A DNA stretch of 64,000 nucleotides, taken from contig NZ_JAZHRT010000001.1 in the NCBI RefSeq assembly GCF_036924535.1, forward strand, positions 4,030,001 through 4,094,000, given 5' to 3'. Positions 17,809 through 26,600 of this stretch are shown one piece after another. This DNA is from Bradyrhizobium sp. AZCC 2262 (GTDB lineage Bacteria > Pseudomonadota > Alphaproteobacteria > Rhizobiales > Xanthobacteraceae). A program made the position numbers and the translations under genes. Each line of letters begins with the position of its first letter. Positions within the stretch are counted from its first letter, which is position 1. Below the pieces are notes generated by a model, which saw nothing but the letters and a program-made list of their open reading frames with translations, ran no database searches and was not told the DNA's origin.

Positions 17809-19023
17809 TCAAGTCGCGGCCGGCACCTGGCGTTGCGAAGCTGCGCGGCCGGCGGTCTTGCGCCGCCATTTCTCCAGCGACAGCGGCAGCTCTTCCGCGG
17901 CCTCGACGCGATTGCGGCCCGTGCGCTTGGCCTGATAGAGCGCGGTATCGGCCGCCGCCAGCAACACGTCGAGATCGGTGCCCGCCGGACCGCCGGCAAC
18001 GCCGATGCTGACGGTGGTGTCGACCGGACCTTCCTCGCAGGCGATATTGGACGCTTCGAACGCCTCGCGCACGCGCTCGGCCACGATCACGCCCTCTTCC
18101 AGCGGACAGGCCAGCAACGCCGCGAACTCCTCGCCGCCGATGCGCCCCGACAGATCGTTGATGCGCAAATTGCTGATCACGACGGTGGAGAATAGTTTGA
18201 GGATCTCGTCGCCTGCCGGATGGCCGAAGCGGTCGTTGATGCTCTTGAAATGGTCGATGTCGAAAATCATCACCGTCACCGGCCGCCCCGCGGCGGCCTC
18301 GCGTTCGATCACCCGGTCGCAGGCTTCCGTGAAACCGCGGCGGTTCAGCATTCCGCTCAAGGGATCGACCGAAGCCGCGGTCTTGTGCACCGTCACGGCG
18401 CGGTCCGACACCAGCATGAAGATGACGAACACCGTGCCGATCGCATACAGCACCAGTTCGATCGAGAACGCCGTCACCCAGATGCTGCTGGTGAAGGTTT
18501 CGTCATGCGGGCGCAGCAGACTGCCGAGCACGATCGGCAGCGCCAGCACGCAACCATGCATCACGGGCACGGCAATCGTCGGCCAGCGCTTGTGCATCGT
18601 CCGCCGCCGCTCGCTCCACAATTCGGAAGCCGTCAGCCCCGCATAGATCGCGACGATCGCCGCTCCGACGATCAGCCGCGTAGCCGGATTCAACGGCACA
18701 GCCAGCGCTGCGCCGACCCAGACGATCGCGCCAAACAACAGCCCCGGCAGATTGGGCTTGCGGCCGAGGAATACGCGCGAGGCGTTCCAGACCATGCCGC
18801 AGGCGACGAAGCCGAGCGCATGCAGCGCCAGCAACAGCGGCTCGCCGAGCGAGACGCCGCCGATGGTCCAGATCGCCACCGACGATGCACCAAGCAGATA
18901 GGCCGTCCCCCACCACTTCAAGGCTGGAATGTTTTCCTGCTTGCCGAACATCACGAGCATGGCCCCGAGCATGCCTGCGACCATCGTGGCAAACAAATAT
19001 AACGTGGAAGTATCGAACGACAT
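17809..19023 (-). CDS. Membrane-bound diguanylate cyclase (GGDEF)
   Basis: A 404-residue protein with six or more N-terminal membrane helices (to about residue 215) followed by a GGDEF domain (about 225-385). The active-site loop is GGEEF (in RIGGEEFAALLACP), and the metal site FDIDHFKSINDRFGH is intact, so synthesis of cyclic di-GMP is expected. No phosphodiesterase EAL domain is present. I chose ATG 19023 (MSFDTSTLYLFATM), with GGTGAG just upstream, over 19077. The membrane sensor part resembles MHYE/7TM-type inputs only loosely. Confidence 0.88.
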   Translation of the reverse strand: MSFDTSTLYLFATMVAGMLGAMLVMFGKQENIPALKWWGTAYLLGASSVAIWTIGGVSLGEPLLLALHALGFVACGMVWNASRVFLGRKPNLPGLLFGAIVWVGAALAVPLNPATRLIVGAAIVAIYAGLTASELWSERRRTMHKRWPTIAVPVMHGCVLALPIVLGSLLRPHDETFTSSIWVTAFSIELVLYAIGTVFVIFMLVSDRAVTVHKTAASVDPLSGMLNRRGFTEACDRVIEREAAAGRPVTVMIFDIDHFKSINDRFGHPAGDEILKLFSTVVISNLRINDLSGRIGGEEFAALLACPLEEGVIVAERVREAFEASNIACEEGPVDTTVSIGVAGGPAGTDLDVLLAAADTALYQAKRTGRNRVEAAEELPLSLEKWRRKTAGRAASQRQVPAAT

Positions 19024-19185
19024 GGGCTCACCCGAACGCGTGGGATGCAACTTTGTTCGGCGCATACTGAAATGCAATTTCGCGCCATCGCATCGTCGAC
19101 ACTAAGAAGGTCGTGTTCCAATTTCGTTTGTGCAAGTAAGCAAGTTTTCACGAAAATCCGTGGTAACCCATCACTAAATAGTAAG

Positions 19186-19218
19186 CAAAAGGGCGCCCGA
19201 TCGGGCGCCCTTTTTCGT
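19186..19218 (-). terminator. Terminator of rplM-rpsI
   Basis: A perfect GGGCGCCCGATCGGGCGCCC palindrome is flanked by A-rich and T-rich tracts, 40 bp downstream of the rpsI stop. Its symmetry would allow it to work in either direction. Confidence 0.85.
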
Positions 19219-19257
19219 TCGTGGATGCAGCAATCGATGCAAATTTTAGCGAAGCAA

Positions 19258-19734
19258 TTAGCGCTTCGAGAACTGGAACGACTTGCGCGCCTTCGCCCGG
19301 CCGTACTTCTTGCGCTCCACGGTGCGGGAGTCGCGGGTCAGGAAGCCGCCCTTCTTCAGAACGCCGCGCAGATCCGGCTCGAAGTTGGTCAAAGCCTTGG
19401 AGATGCCGTGACGCACGGCACCCGCCTGGCCCGACAGACCGCCGCCGGCAACCGTGCAGATAACGTCGTACTGGCCGGCGCGCGCGGCGGCGACCAGCGG
19501 CTGCTGGATCAGCATGCGCAGAACGGGGCGGGCGAAATAGACTTCGACTTCGCGGGTGTTGACCACAATCTTGCCAGCGCCCGGCTTGATCCAGACGCGG
19601 GCGACCGCATCCTTGCGCTTGCCGGTGGCATAGGCGCGGCCATATTTGTCGACCTTCTTGACGTATTTCGGCGCTTCCGGAGCGGCCGTCTTCAGCGACG
19701 CCAACTGGTCGAGAGACTGCATGGTATCCGACAT
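19258..19734 (-). CDS. rpsI: 30S ribosomal protein S9
   Basis: A 158-residue S9. The conserved core is [18 protein letters not shown], then [20 protein letters not shown] and the basic C-terminus [10 protein letters not shown], whose terminal arginine contacts P-site tRNA. The N-terminal extension of about 30 residues is normal for alphaproteobacteria. It follows rplM with one base between stop and start, the universal L13-S9 operon. Confidence 0.97.
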   Translation of the reverse strand: MSDTMQSLDQLASLKTAAPEAPKYVKKVDKYGRAYATGKRKDAVARVWIKPGAGKIVVNTREVEVYFARPVLRMLIQQPLVAAARAGQYDVICTVAGGGLSGQAGAVRHGISKALTNFEPDLRGVLKKGGFLTRDSRTVERKKYGRAKARKSFQFSKR

Positions 19735-19735
19735 C

Positions 19736-20200
19736 TTATGCGGCCCTCATGTTCTTGCGGTTCATCGAAGCGATATCAACCTTCTCGGGCTGCTGGGCTT
19801 CATGCGGATGTTCGGCGCCGGGGTAGACGCGCAGATTGCCCATCTGAACGCGGCCGAGCGGACCGCGCGGGATCATGCGCTCGATGGCCTTCTCGACCAC
19901 GCGCTCGGGGAAACGACCCTCGAGGATCGACTTCGCGGTGCGCTCCTTGATGCCGCCGATGAAGCCGGTGTGCTTGTAGTAGACCTTGTTGTCGCGCTTG
20001 CGACCGGTCAGCACGACATGGGCTGCATTGATGATGACGACGTTGTCGCCGCAATCGACATGGGGCGTGTAGGTCGGGAGGTGCTTGCCGCGCAGGCGCA
20101 TGGCGACCAAAGTGGCGAGCCGGCCGACCACCAGACCCTTGGCGTCGATCAAGACCCACTTCTTCGTCACCTCGGCGGGCTTTGCCGAATAGGTTTTCAT
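19736..20200 (-). CDS. rplM: 50S ribosomal protein L13
   Basis: A 154-residue L13 ([60 protein letters not shown]). It is an early-assembly protein of the large subunit. It leads the rplM-rpsI operon; the AT-rich stretch 20280-20355 upstream is the likely promoter region. Confidence 0.97.
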   Translation of the reverse strand: MKTYSAKPAEVTKKWVLIDAKGLVVGRLATLVAMRLRGKHLPTYTPHVDCGDNVVIINAAHVVLTGRKRDNKVYYKHTGFIGGIKERTAKSILEGRFPERVVEKAIERMIPRGPLGRVQMGNLRVYPGAEHPHEAQQPEKVDIASMNRKNMRAA

Positions 20201-20354
20201 GTGAGGAAATCCGTGAAAATGGAAATCGGCGCCAGATGCGCCGAACTGGCGGGTTTCTAGAGAATGGGTTGTTGTCAGTCAACGCCAATGTTTGGAAATT
20301 ACGCCAACTAAAACAATCACTTACAAATATGGTGCAATATTACCGTCTAAAACT

Positions 20355-20783
20355 CTATGTATTTGGAATGGAATAGGTCGCCGTCACATGGGCGATCGGA
20401 TCGGGCGACGAGCCCGACAGCAGGTTGACCTCGCCGACCGCCAGCCGCTTGCCGAGCTTCAACAGCTTCGCAGCAGCCAACACGTCCTGTCCCGGCCCGC
20501 CCTTGCGCAGGAAATTGATGTTGAGATTGGTCGTTACCGCTAGTCCCACCGGCCCGATCGCCGAGAGCAGCACCACATACATCGCGAAATCGGCCATCGC
20601 CATCAGCGTCGGCCCCGACACCGTGCCGCCCGGACGCAGCATGCGCTCGTCATAGCGCCGCCGCAGCAGGCAGGTCTGGCCGTCGGCGCTCTCGATGGTG
20701 ATGTCGCCGTCGCTGAAGGCTTGTGGAAATTCCTCGCGAAGGAACTTCTCCAGCTCAGCCACGCTCATTTTCGCTGCCGCCAT
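20355..20783 (-). CDS. PaaI-family hotdog-fold thioesterase
   Basis: A 142-residue hotdog protein with the PaaI-type motif RPGGTVSGPTLMAMADFAMY and the second-strand segment VGLAVTTNLNINFLRKGGPG. Such enzymes hydrolyse acyl-CoA thioesters, often aromatic or medium-chain. It lies upstream of rplM on the same strand and divergent from a crotonase-family gene, which fits a role in acyl-CoA handling. An internal ATG six codons in (MSVAELEKF) is an alternative start. Confidence 0.85.
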   Translation of the reverse strand: MAAAKMSVAELEKFLREEFPQAFSDGDITIESADGQTCLLRRRYDERMLRPGGTVSGPTLMAMADFAMYVVLLSAIGPVGLAVTTNLNINFLRKGGPGQDVLAAAKLLKLGKRLAVGEVNLLSGSSPDPIAHVTATYSIPNT

Positions 20784-20869
20784 GCCGCCCCTGCCCTCGA
20801 TTAAGGGTGCCTGTTACATTAGGTTGTCATCAAAACCCAACTGAAAATCTCGGAGTGGAAACCTCGGAA

Positions 20870-21694
20870 ATGCCCGCCCAGACTGCTCGCGCACCCGCAC
20901 CGCAACCTCCGGTCCTGCTGCAGGAAAATGTCGGCAGCATCCGCCTGCTCACCCTCAACCGGCCGGCGGCGCGCAACAGCCTGTCGGAGGGCCTGATCGC
21001 CGAGCTGCACGGCGCGCTGAAGCAAATCCATGACGACAACAGCGTCCGCGCCGTCGTCATCGCGGCCAATGGGCCGGCCTTCTCCGCAGGCCACGACATG
21101 AAGGAACTGACCGCACGCCGCACCGATGCCGATCGCGGCCGCGCCTATTTCGGGCAGATCATGAACGCCTGCAGCGCGATGATGCTGGCGGTCGTGCATC
21201 TGCCGAAACCGGTGGTCGCCGCCGTGCAGGGCATTGCCACCGCCGCCGGCTGCCAGCTCGTGGCGAGCTGCGATCTTGCCGTCGCCTCCGAGGCCGCAGG
21301 CTTCGCCACCCCGGGCGTCGATATCGGCCTGTTCTGTTCGACGCCCATGGTGGCGCTGTCGCGCAACATCCCGCGCAAACAGGCGATGGAGATGCTGCTT
21401 ACGGGCGAGCCGATCTCGGCAGCAACGGCAAAGAATATCGGCCTCGTCAACCGCGTCGTCGCCGCCGGCACCGAGCGCGATGCGGCGATCGCGCTGGCGC
21501 AGAAGGTCGCGCTCAAATCCGCCTACACCGTCAAGCTCGGCAAGGAGGCGTTCTATCGCCAGGCCGAAATGAGCCTCGCTGACGCCTATCGCTATACGGC
21601 CGAGGTGATGACCGAAAACATGATGGCGCGCGACGCCGAGGAAGGCATCGGTGCCTTCATCGAGAAGCGCGAGCCGAAGTGGCAGGATAAATAG
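20870..21694 (+). CDS. Enoyl-CoA hydratase/isomerase family protein, ECHDC3-like
   Basis: A 274-residue crotonase-fold protein. The oxyanion-hole regions are present (FSAGHDMKEL and GIATAAGCQLVASCDLAVAS), and the C-terminal half (FCSTPMVALSRNIPRKQAME) is very close in style to the ECHDC3 group. Both catalytic glutamates of classical hydratases are replaced: Gln in AAGCQL and Gly in FATPGVDIG. Hydration of enoyl-CoA is therefore doubtful, while acyl-CoA binding should remain. ATG 20870 is used; an in-frame GTG at 20855 is possible. Divergent from a thioesterase gene. Confidence 0.87.
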   Translation: MPAQTARAPAPQPPVLLQENVGSIRLLTLNRPAARNSLSEGLIAELHGALKQIHDDNSVRAVVIAANGPAFSAGHDMKELTARRTDADRGRAYFGQIMNACSAMMLAVVHLPKPVVAAVQGIATAAGCQLVASCDLAVASEAAGFATPGVDIGLFCSTPMVALSRNIPRKQAMEMLLTGEPISAATAKNIGLVNRVVAAGTERDAAIALAQKVALKSAYTVKLGKEAFYRQAEMSLADAYRYTAEVMTENMMARDAEEGIGAFIEKREPKWQDK

Positions 21695-21697
21695 TTG

Positions 21698-21799
21698 CTC
21701 CTCATCCTGAGGAGCCGCGCAAGCGGCGTCTCGAAGGATGCAGGCCCGCCCGTGGCCTCATGGTTCGAGACGCGCGTTCCGCGCTCCTCACCATGAGGG
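21698..21799. repeat. Intergenic palindrome (CCTCATCCTGAGGAG family)
   Basis: The left arm (CTCCTCATCCTGAGGAGC...GTCTCGAAGGATG) and right arm (CATGGTTCGAGACGC...CTCACCATGAGGG) are imperfect complements. It lies between the crotonase-family and CoA-binding genes. It is different in sequence from the other three palindrome families of the window. Confidence 0.72.
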
Positions 21800-21813
21800 T
21801 TTGAGGAAAGCAA

Positions 21814-22398
21814 ATGAACCACGACAATTACGACGACAATTACATCCGCAGCATCCTCAACGGCGTGAAGTCTATCGCGATGGTCGGTGCCTCGCCGGTC
21901 AATGTGCGGCCGAGCTATTTTGCGTTCAAATATCTCGCGCAGCGCGGTTACGACATGATCCCGGTCAATCCCGGCCATGTCGGCAAGAGCCTGCTCGGAA
22001 AACCCTTCGTCGCCTCGCTGTCGGATATCGGCCGTCCCGTCGACATGATCGACATCTTCCGCAATTCCAGCCACATCATGCCGGTCGTCGACGAAGCCCT
22101 GACATTGTCGCCGCCGCCGAAGGTGATCTGGATGCAGCTCGGCGCGCGCGACGACGCGGCCGCCGAGAAGGCCGAAGCCGCCGGCCTCAAGGTCGTGATG
22201 AACCGCTGCCCGAAGATCGAGTATGGACGGCTGTCATCGGAAATTTCATGGATGGGCGTCAATTCGCGCACGCTGAGCTCCAAGCGCGCGCCGGTCCCGA
22301 CTCAGGGCATGCGGCTGTCGCTGAACCGGACGAGCGTCGGCGGTGGCGCGACCGCCGCATCGGATCGCGCGGCAAAGAACAAAAACGAATTGACGTAA
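21814..22398 (+). CDS. CoA-binding domain protein (YccU-like)
   Basis: A 194-residue protein with a Rossmann-type CoA-binding domain (SIAMVGASPVNVRPSYFAFK, YDMIPVNPGHVGKSLLGKP, DIGRPVDMIDIFRNSSHIMP, IWMQLGARDDAAAEKAEAAG). It lacks the grasp domains of acyl-CoA synthetases. The 40-residue tail is Ser/Thr/Ala-rich and probably disordered. It precedes metY by 152 bp. Function in the cell is not established for this family. Confidence 0.86.
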   Translation: MNHDNYDDNYIRSILNGVKSIAMVGASPVNVRPSYFAFKYLAQRGYDMIPVNPGHVGKSLLGKPFVASLSDIGRPVDMIDIFRNSSHIMPVVDEALTLSPPPKVIWMQLGARDDAAAEKAEAAGLKVVMNRCPKIEYGRLSSEISWMGVNSRTLSSKRAPVPTQGMRLSLNRTSVGGGATAASDRAAKNKNELT

Positions 22399-22483
22399 CC
22401 TGAATGCGAAATAATTGTTTCGACAAGGTGGCGTGAAGAAGTACGCCCGTTTCTAATCCAGTTTGTGATCCACCCAACTTGAC

Positions 22484-22541
22484 GGCGCACGCGGCTGCGA
22501 TCAGCATCGCCGCGCATTTTGAAACAAGCCAAAAGAACAGG
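22484..22541 (+). promoter_or_regulatory. Leader hairpin before metY
   Basis: A stable stem-loop (CGCG-gct-GCGAT-cagc-ATCGC-CGCG, 22490-22514) is followed by an A-rich single strand (GAAACAAGCCAAAAGAACAGG) ending at the ribosome binding site. This layout recalls SAM-II riboswitches, common before metY in alphaproteobacteria, but the conserved loop bases are not matched. I regard it as an unassigned leader structure. Confidence 0.3.
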
Positions 22542-22550
22542 ACGCATAGA

Positions 22551-23831
22551 ATGACCGACCGTCTCCCGGGATTTTCGACCCTTGCCGTGCATGCCGGTGC
22601 GCAGCCCGATCCCACCACCGGCGCACGGGTGACGCCGATCTATCAAACCACGTCCTTTGTGTTCAACGATGCCGACCATGCCGCCTCGCTGTTCGGGCTG
22701 CAGGCATTCGGCAACATCTATACCCGCATCGGTAATCCGACCACCGCTGTGCTGGAAGAGCGCATTGCGGCGCTGGAAGGCGGCACCGCGGCGCTGGCAG
22801 TCGCCTCGGGACACGCGGCGCAGGTCGTCGCGCTCCAGCAGCTGTTGATGCCCGGCGACGAATTCATCGCCGCGCGAAAGCTCTATGGTGGCTCGATCAA
22901 CCAGTTCACGCATGCGTTCAAGAGTTTTGGCTGGAACGTGGCGTGGGCCGATCCCGATGATATCGGCAGTTTCGAGCGCGCGGTGACGCCGCGCACCAAG
23001 GCGATCTTCATCGAATCGATCGCCAACCCCGCCGGCAGCATCACCGACATCGAGGTAATCGCGGAAGTGGCCCGCAAGGCCGGCGTGCCGCTGATCGTCG
23101 ACAACACGCTGGCGACGCCGTACCTGATCCGCCCGATCGATCACGGCGCCGACATCGTCGTGCACTCGCTGACGAAATTTCTCGGCGGCCACGGCAATTC
23201 GCTCGGCGGCATCATCGTCGACGGCGGCACCTTCGACTGGTCGAAGGACAACAAATACCCGATGCTCAACGAGCCGCGGCCGGAATATCACGGCATCAGG
23301 ATCCAGGAGACCTTTGGCAATTTCGCCTTCGCGATCGCCTGCCGCGTGCTGGGCCTGCGCGACCTCGGGCCGGCGATCTCACCGTTCAACGCCTTCATGA
23401 TCCTGACCGGCATCGAGACGCTGCCGCTGCGCATGCAGAAGCATTGCGAAAATGCCAAGGCGATCGCGGAATTCCTTGCCGGCCATTCCGCGGTGGCGTC
23501 GGTGAACTATGCCGGTCTCGCCAGCGACAAGTACAACAAGCTCGCGCGCAAATACGCGCCGAAGGGCGCCGGTGCGGTGTTCACCTTCAGCCTGAGGGGC
23601 GGCTACGACGCCGGTGTCAATCTGGTGTCGAACCTGAAACTGTTCTCGCATCTGGCCAATGTCGGCGACACCCGTTCGCTGGTGATCCACCCGGCCTCGA
23701 CCACGCACAGCCAGCTCGACGACGCCGCCAAGGTAAAATCCGGCGCCGCGCCCGACGTCGTACGCCTCTCGATCGGCATCGAGGACAAGGAAGACCTGAT
23801 CGCGGATCTGGAGCAGGCACTGAGCGCGTGA
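22551..23831 (+). CDS. metY: O-acetylhomoserine sulfhydrylase
   Basis: A 426-residue PLP enzyme of the Cys/Met metabolism family that makes homocysteine from O-acetylhomoserine and sulfide. Characteristic blocks are TLAVHAGAQPDPTTGARVTP, YTRIGNPTTAVLEERIAALE, ALAVASGHAAQ, the PLP-lysine block VVHSLTKFLGGHGNSLGG, and the C-terminal SLVIHPASTTHSQL. Length and the long insert about residues 220-260 match MetY rather than MetB/MetZ. ATG 22551 follows AGGA. Confidence 0.92.
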   Translation: MTDRLPGFSTLAVHAGAQPDPTTGARVTPIYQTTSFVFNDADHAASLFGLQAFGNIYTRIGNPTTAVLEERIAALEGGTAALAVASGHAAQVVALQQLLMPGDEFIAARKLYGGSINQFTHAFKSFGWNVAWADPDDIGSFERAVTPRTKAIFIESIANPAGSITDIEVIAEVARKAGVPLIVDNTLATPYLIRPIDHGADIVVHSLTKFLGGHGNSLGGIIVDGGTFDWSKDNKYPMLNEPRPEYHGIRIQETFGNFAFAIACRVLGLRDLGPAISPFNAFMILTGIETLPLRMQKHCENAKAIAEFLAGHSAVASVNYAGLASDKYNKLARKYAPKGAGAVFTFSLRGGYDAGVNLVSNLKLFSHLANVGDTRSLVIHPASTTHSQLDDAAKVKSGAAPDVVRLSIGIEDKEDLIADLEQALSA

Positions 23832-23853
23832 TGGCTGCGCGCGCCAACGAATA

Positions 23854-23960
23854 CCGTCATACCCGGGAAGCGCGTCTTCGCGCTAGACGTCCCGGGCATC
23901 CACGTCCTTGGGAACGCTGAAGGAAGTCGTGGATGGCCGGGTCAAGCCCGGCCGTGACGG
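23854..23960. repeat. Intergenic palindrome (CCGTCATACCCGGG family)
   Basis: Begins CCGTCATACCCGGGAAGCGCG and ends GGCCGGGTCAAGCCCGGCCGTGACGG, with internal GTCCCGGGCATCCACG and CGTGGATGGCCGGG pairing. It sits downstream of metY, where it may also act in transcription termination. Confidence 0.72.
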
Positions 23961-24047
23961 CGAACGCGCAAAATTCACAAGCCTCTCGTTAACGCTCATT
24001 CCGGCATAAAGTGGCGCTGAGCTGCCCTTGATGATTCGGAGCAAACG

Positions 24048-24587
24048 ATGCTGCGCTGGACGACGCCCTTCCTGGTCGCAATTTTCGCGATCGGAACCGC
24101 TGCCGCCGAGGGCCCCGACGCGAACAAGACCGCTGACGGCCCCGCAGCAGCCAAGCCTGCCGACAGCCCGGCCGCCGCCCAGTCCGCGGACAGGCCGCCC
24201 GCCGTCAAGTCGGCCACCAGCCCCGTCGCCGCGAAACGCGCCGCAACCAGGCGCGCCACGGTCCGAGCCGCCAGCCAGTTGCCGCCGGGCCTGCCCCGCG
24301 CCCACTATAAATACCGGACCACGGTTGCCCCCGCCGCCCCTCTCTACGTGCGCCGTGGCCGCGCGCTGGTGGTCGAGGAACGGGTTGACCTGCAATTTTC
24401 GCCGGTTAACCCGGCTCCCTACGCGCCACGCCTCTTCGGCACGCCGCTGCTTCCGGGCTCCTCGACGCTGCCCGGCTATTACGGTACGAGCCATTCCTAC
24501 AGCTATGACGGGCCCTATTACGGCGGCCCCTATACGCCTTACTGGGACCGCCTGCCCTACGCCTGCGGCGTGTTCGGATATTGCTAG
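24048..24587 (+). CDS. Hypothetical secreted protein, Pro/Ala- then Tyr/Gly-rich
   Basis: A 179-residue protein with a cleavable signal peptide (MLRWTTPFLVAIFAIGTAAAEG). An alanine/proline/lysine-rich segment (about 22-85) may span or bind the cell wall. The C-terminal part is rich in Tyr, Gly and Pro (GYYGTSHSYSYDGPYYGGPY) and ends with a possible disulfide pair in YACGVFGYC. No function is recognised. It precedes nadQ by 15 bp and may share its transcript, though the roles seem unrelated. Confidence 0.72.
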   Translation: MLRWTTPFLVAIFAIGTAAAEGPDANKTADGPAAAKPADSPAAAQSADRPPAVKSATSPVAAKRAATRRATVRAASQLPPGLPRAHYKYRTTVAPAAPLYVRRGRALVVEERVDLQFSPVNPAPYAPRLFGTPLLPGSSTLPGYYGTSHSYSYDGPYYGGPYTPYWDRLPYACGVFGYC

Positions 24588-24602
24588 GAACGGATCATCG
24601 AC

Positions 24603-25559
24603 GTGGCAGGGGCACCGCGAAGGACCAGCGACAAGACCTCCGCCAACGCGACCACGGCGGACCTTGTTGCCGTCCTCGTTGCCGTGACCGACGGCGAGCC
24701 CAAGATCATGACCATCGCAAACGACGGCGCGCTGCCGAGCGGCCCGTTCGAATTTGCGCACCGTTCGCTGCAGACGGGATTGCGGGCATGGGTCGAGGCG
24801 CAGACCGGCCATCCGCTCGGCTATGTCGAGCAGCTCTACACTTTCGCCGACCGCGGACGCGGCGGAGATGCCAAATCACCGCACTCGATCTCGATCAGCT
24901 ATCTGGGCCTGACCCGCGAAGACAAGGTCGGCCAGGGTTTTGAGGCGCATTGGTCCGGCTGGTACGATTATTTCCCCTGGGAGGATCAACGGTCCGGTCT
25001 TCCCGCGACGCTCGCGAAGACATTGGCGTCGCGGCTGCGGGCGTGGTCGAAATCCGCAGATACCGCCAGCCTGCAGCGCGAACGCTGGCAGCGCGCCGCC
25101 ATCACATTTGGCCTCGACGAGCGCGAATGGAACGAGGAACTGGTGCTGCAGCGCTACGAATTGCTCTACGAGGCCGGGCTAATTCCGGAAGCCATGCGCG
25201 ACGGGGCAAGCGCCGCCGCGGTCATTCCCGGCCGGCCGATGAGTGGAGATCACCGCCGCATTCTCGCGACCGGGATCGCGCGGCTGCGCGCCAAGATCAA
25301 ATATCGCCCCGTGGTGTTCGAACTGATGCCGGCGGAATTCACCCTGCTGCAATTGCAACGCAGTGTTGAGGCGCTTGCAGGCCGGCTGGTGCACAAGCAG
25401 AATTTTCGCCGCCTGATTGAGCAGCAGCAACTCGTTGAGGAAACTGGCGCAATCGCCGCCGATACCGTCGGCCGCCCCGCCAAATTATTCCGGTTCCGCC
25501 ATGGCGTGCTGGCGGAACGGGCGATTGCCGGAACCAAGCTCCCGCTTTCCCGCACTTGA
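24603..25559 (+). CDS. nadQ: NUDIX-type NAD biosynthesis regulator NadQ
   Basis: A 318-residue regulator with an N-terminal NUDIX-like domain (about 15-180) that lacks a complete catalytic NUDIX box, and a C-terminal winged-helix part (about 225-318; FTLLQLQRSVEALAGRLVHK, FRRLIEQQQLVEET). This architecture and its place directly before nadABC match the NadQ/NrtR-like regulators described for Rhizobiales, which bind DNA according to an NAD-related ligand. Start codon is GTG (ATCGACGTGGCAGGG). Two palindromes just downstream (25566-25613) are the expected targets. The operators lie after nadQ, so they should control nadABC and not nadQ itself. Confidence 0.8.
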   Translation: MAGAPRRTSDKTSANATTADLVAVLVAVTDGEPKIMTIANDGALPSGPFEFAHRSLQTGLRAWVEAQTGHPLGYVEQLYTFADRGRGGDAKSPHSISISYLGLTREDKVGQGFEAHWSGWYDYFPWEDQRSGLPATLAKTLASRLRAWSKSADTASLQRERWQRAAITFGLDEREWNEELVLQRYELLYEAGLIPEAMRDGASAAAVIPGRPMSGDHRRILATGIARLRAKIKYRPVVFELMPAEFTLLQLQRSVEALAGRLVHKQNFRRLIEQQQLVEETGAIAADTVGRPAKLFRFRHGVLAERAIAGTKLPLSRT

Positions 25560-25565
25560 CATCGG

Positions 25566-25586
25566 TTATGCTCAGGATAAGTATAA
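25566..25586. promoter_or_regulatory. Upstream NadQ-type operator of nadABC
   Basis: TTATGCTC-AGGAT-AAGTATAA is an imperfect 8-5-8 inverted repeat, 7 bp after the nadQ stop. A TTGACA hexamer (25556-25561) overlaps the nadQ stop and probably forms the -35 element, so a bound repressor would cover the promoter. Confidence 0.68.
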
Positions 25587-25592
25587 GCCAAG

Positions 25593-25613
25593 ATATACTC
25601 AAGGAGAGTATAA
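25593..25613. promoter_or_regulatory. Downstream NadQ-type operator, enclosing the nadA ribosome binding site
   Basis: ATATACTC-AAGGA-GAGTATAA is a nearly perfect 8-5-8 inverted repeat with the same arms as the first site, centred 27 bp downstream. The spacer AAGGA is the nadA Shine-Dalgarno sequence and the repeat ends directly at the ATG. Confidence 0.72.

Positions 25614-26596
<983 letters not shown>

Positions 26597-26600
<4 letters not shown>

Noticed and set aside
22484..22541. SAM-II riboswitch before metY
   Set aside because: The hairpin and downstream A-rich strand have the right layout, but the conserved loop bases and pseudoknot partner could not be matched; kept only as an unassigned leader.
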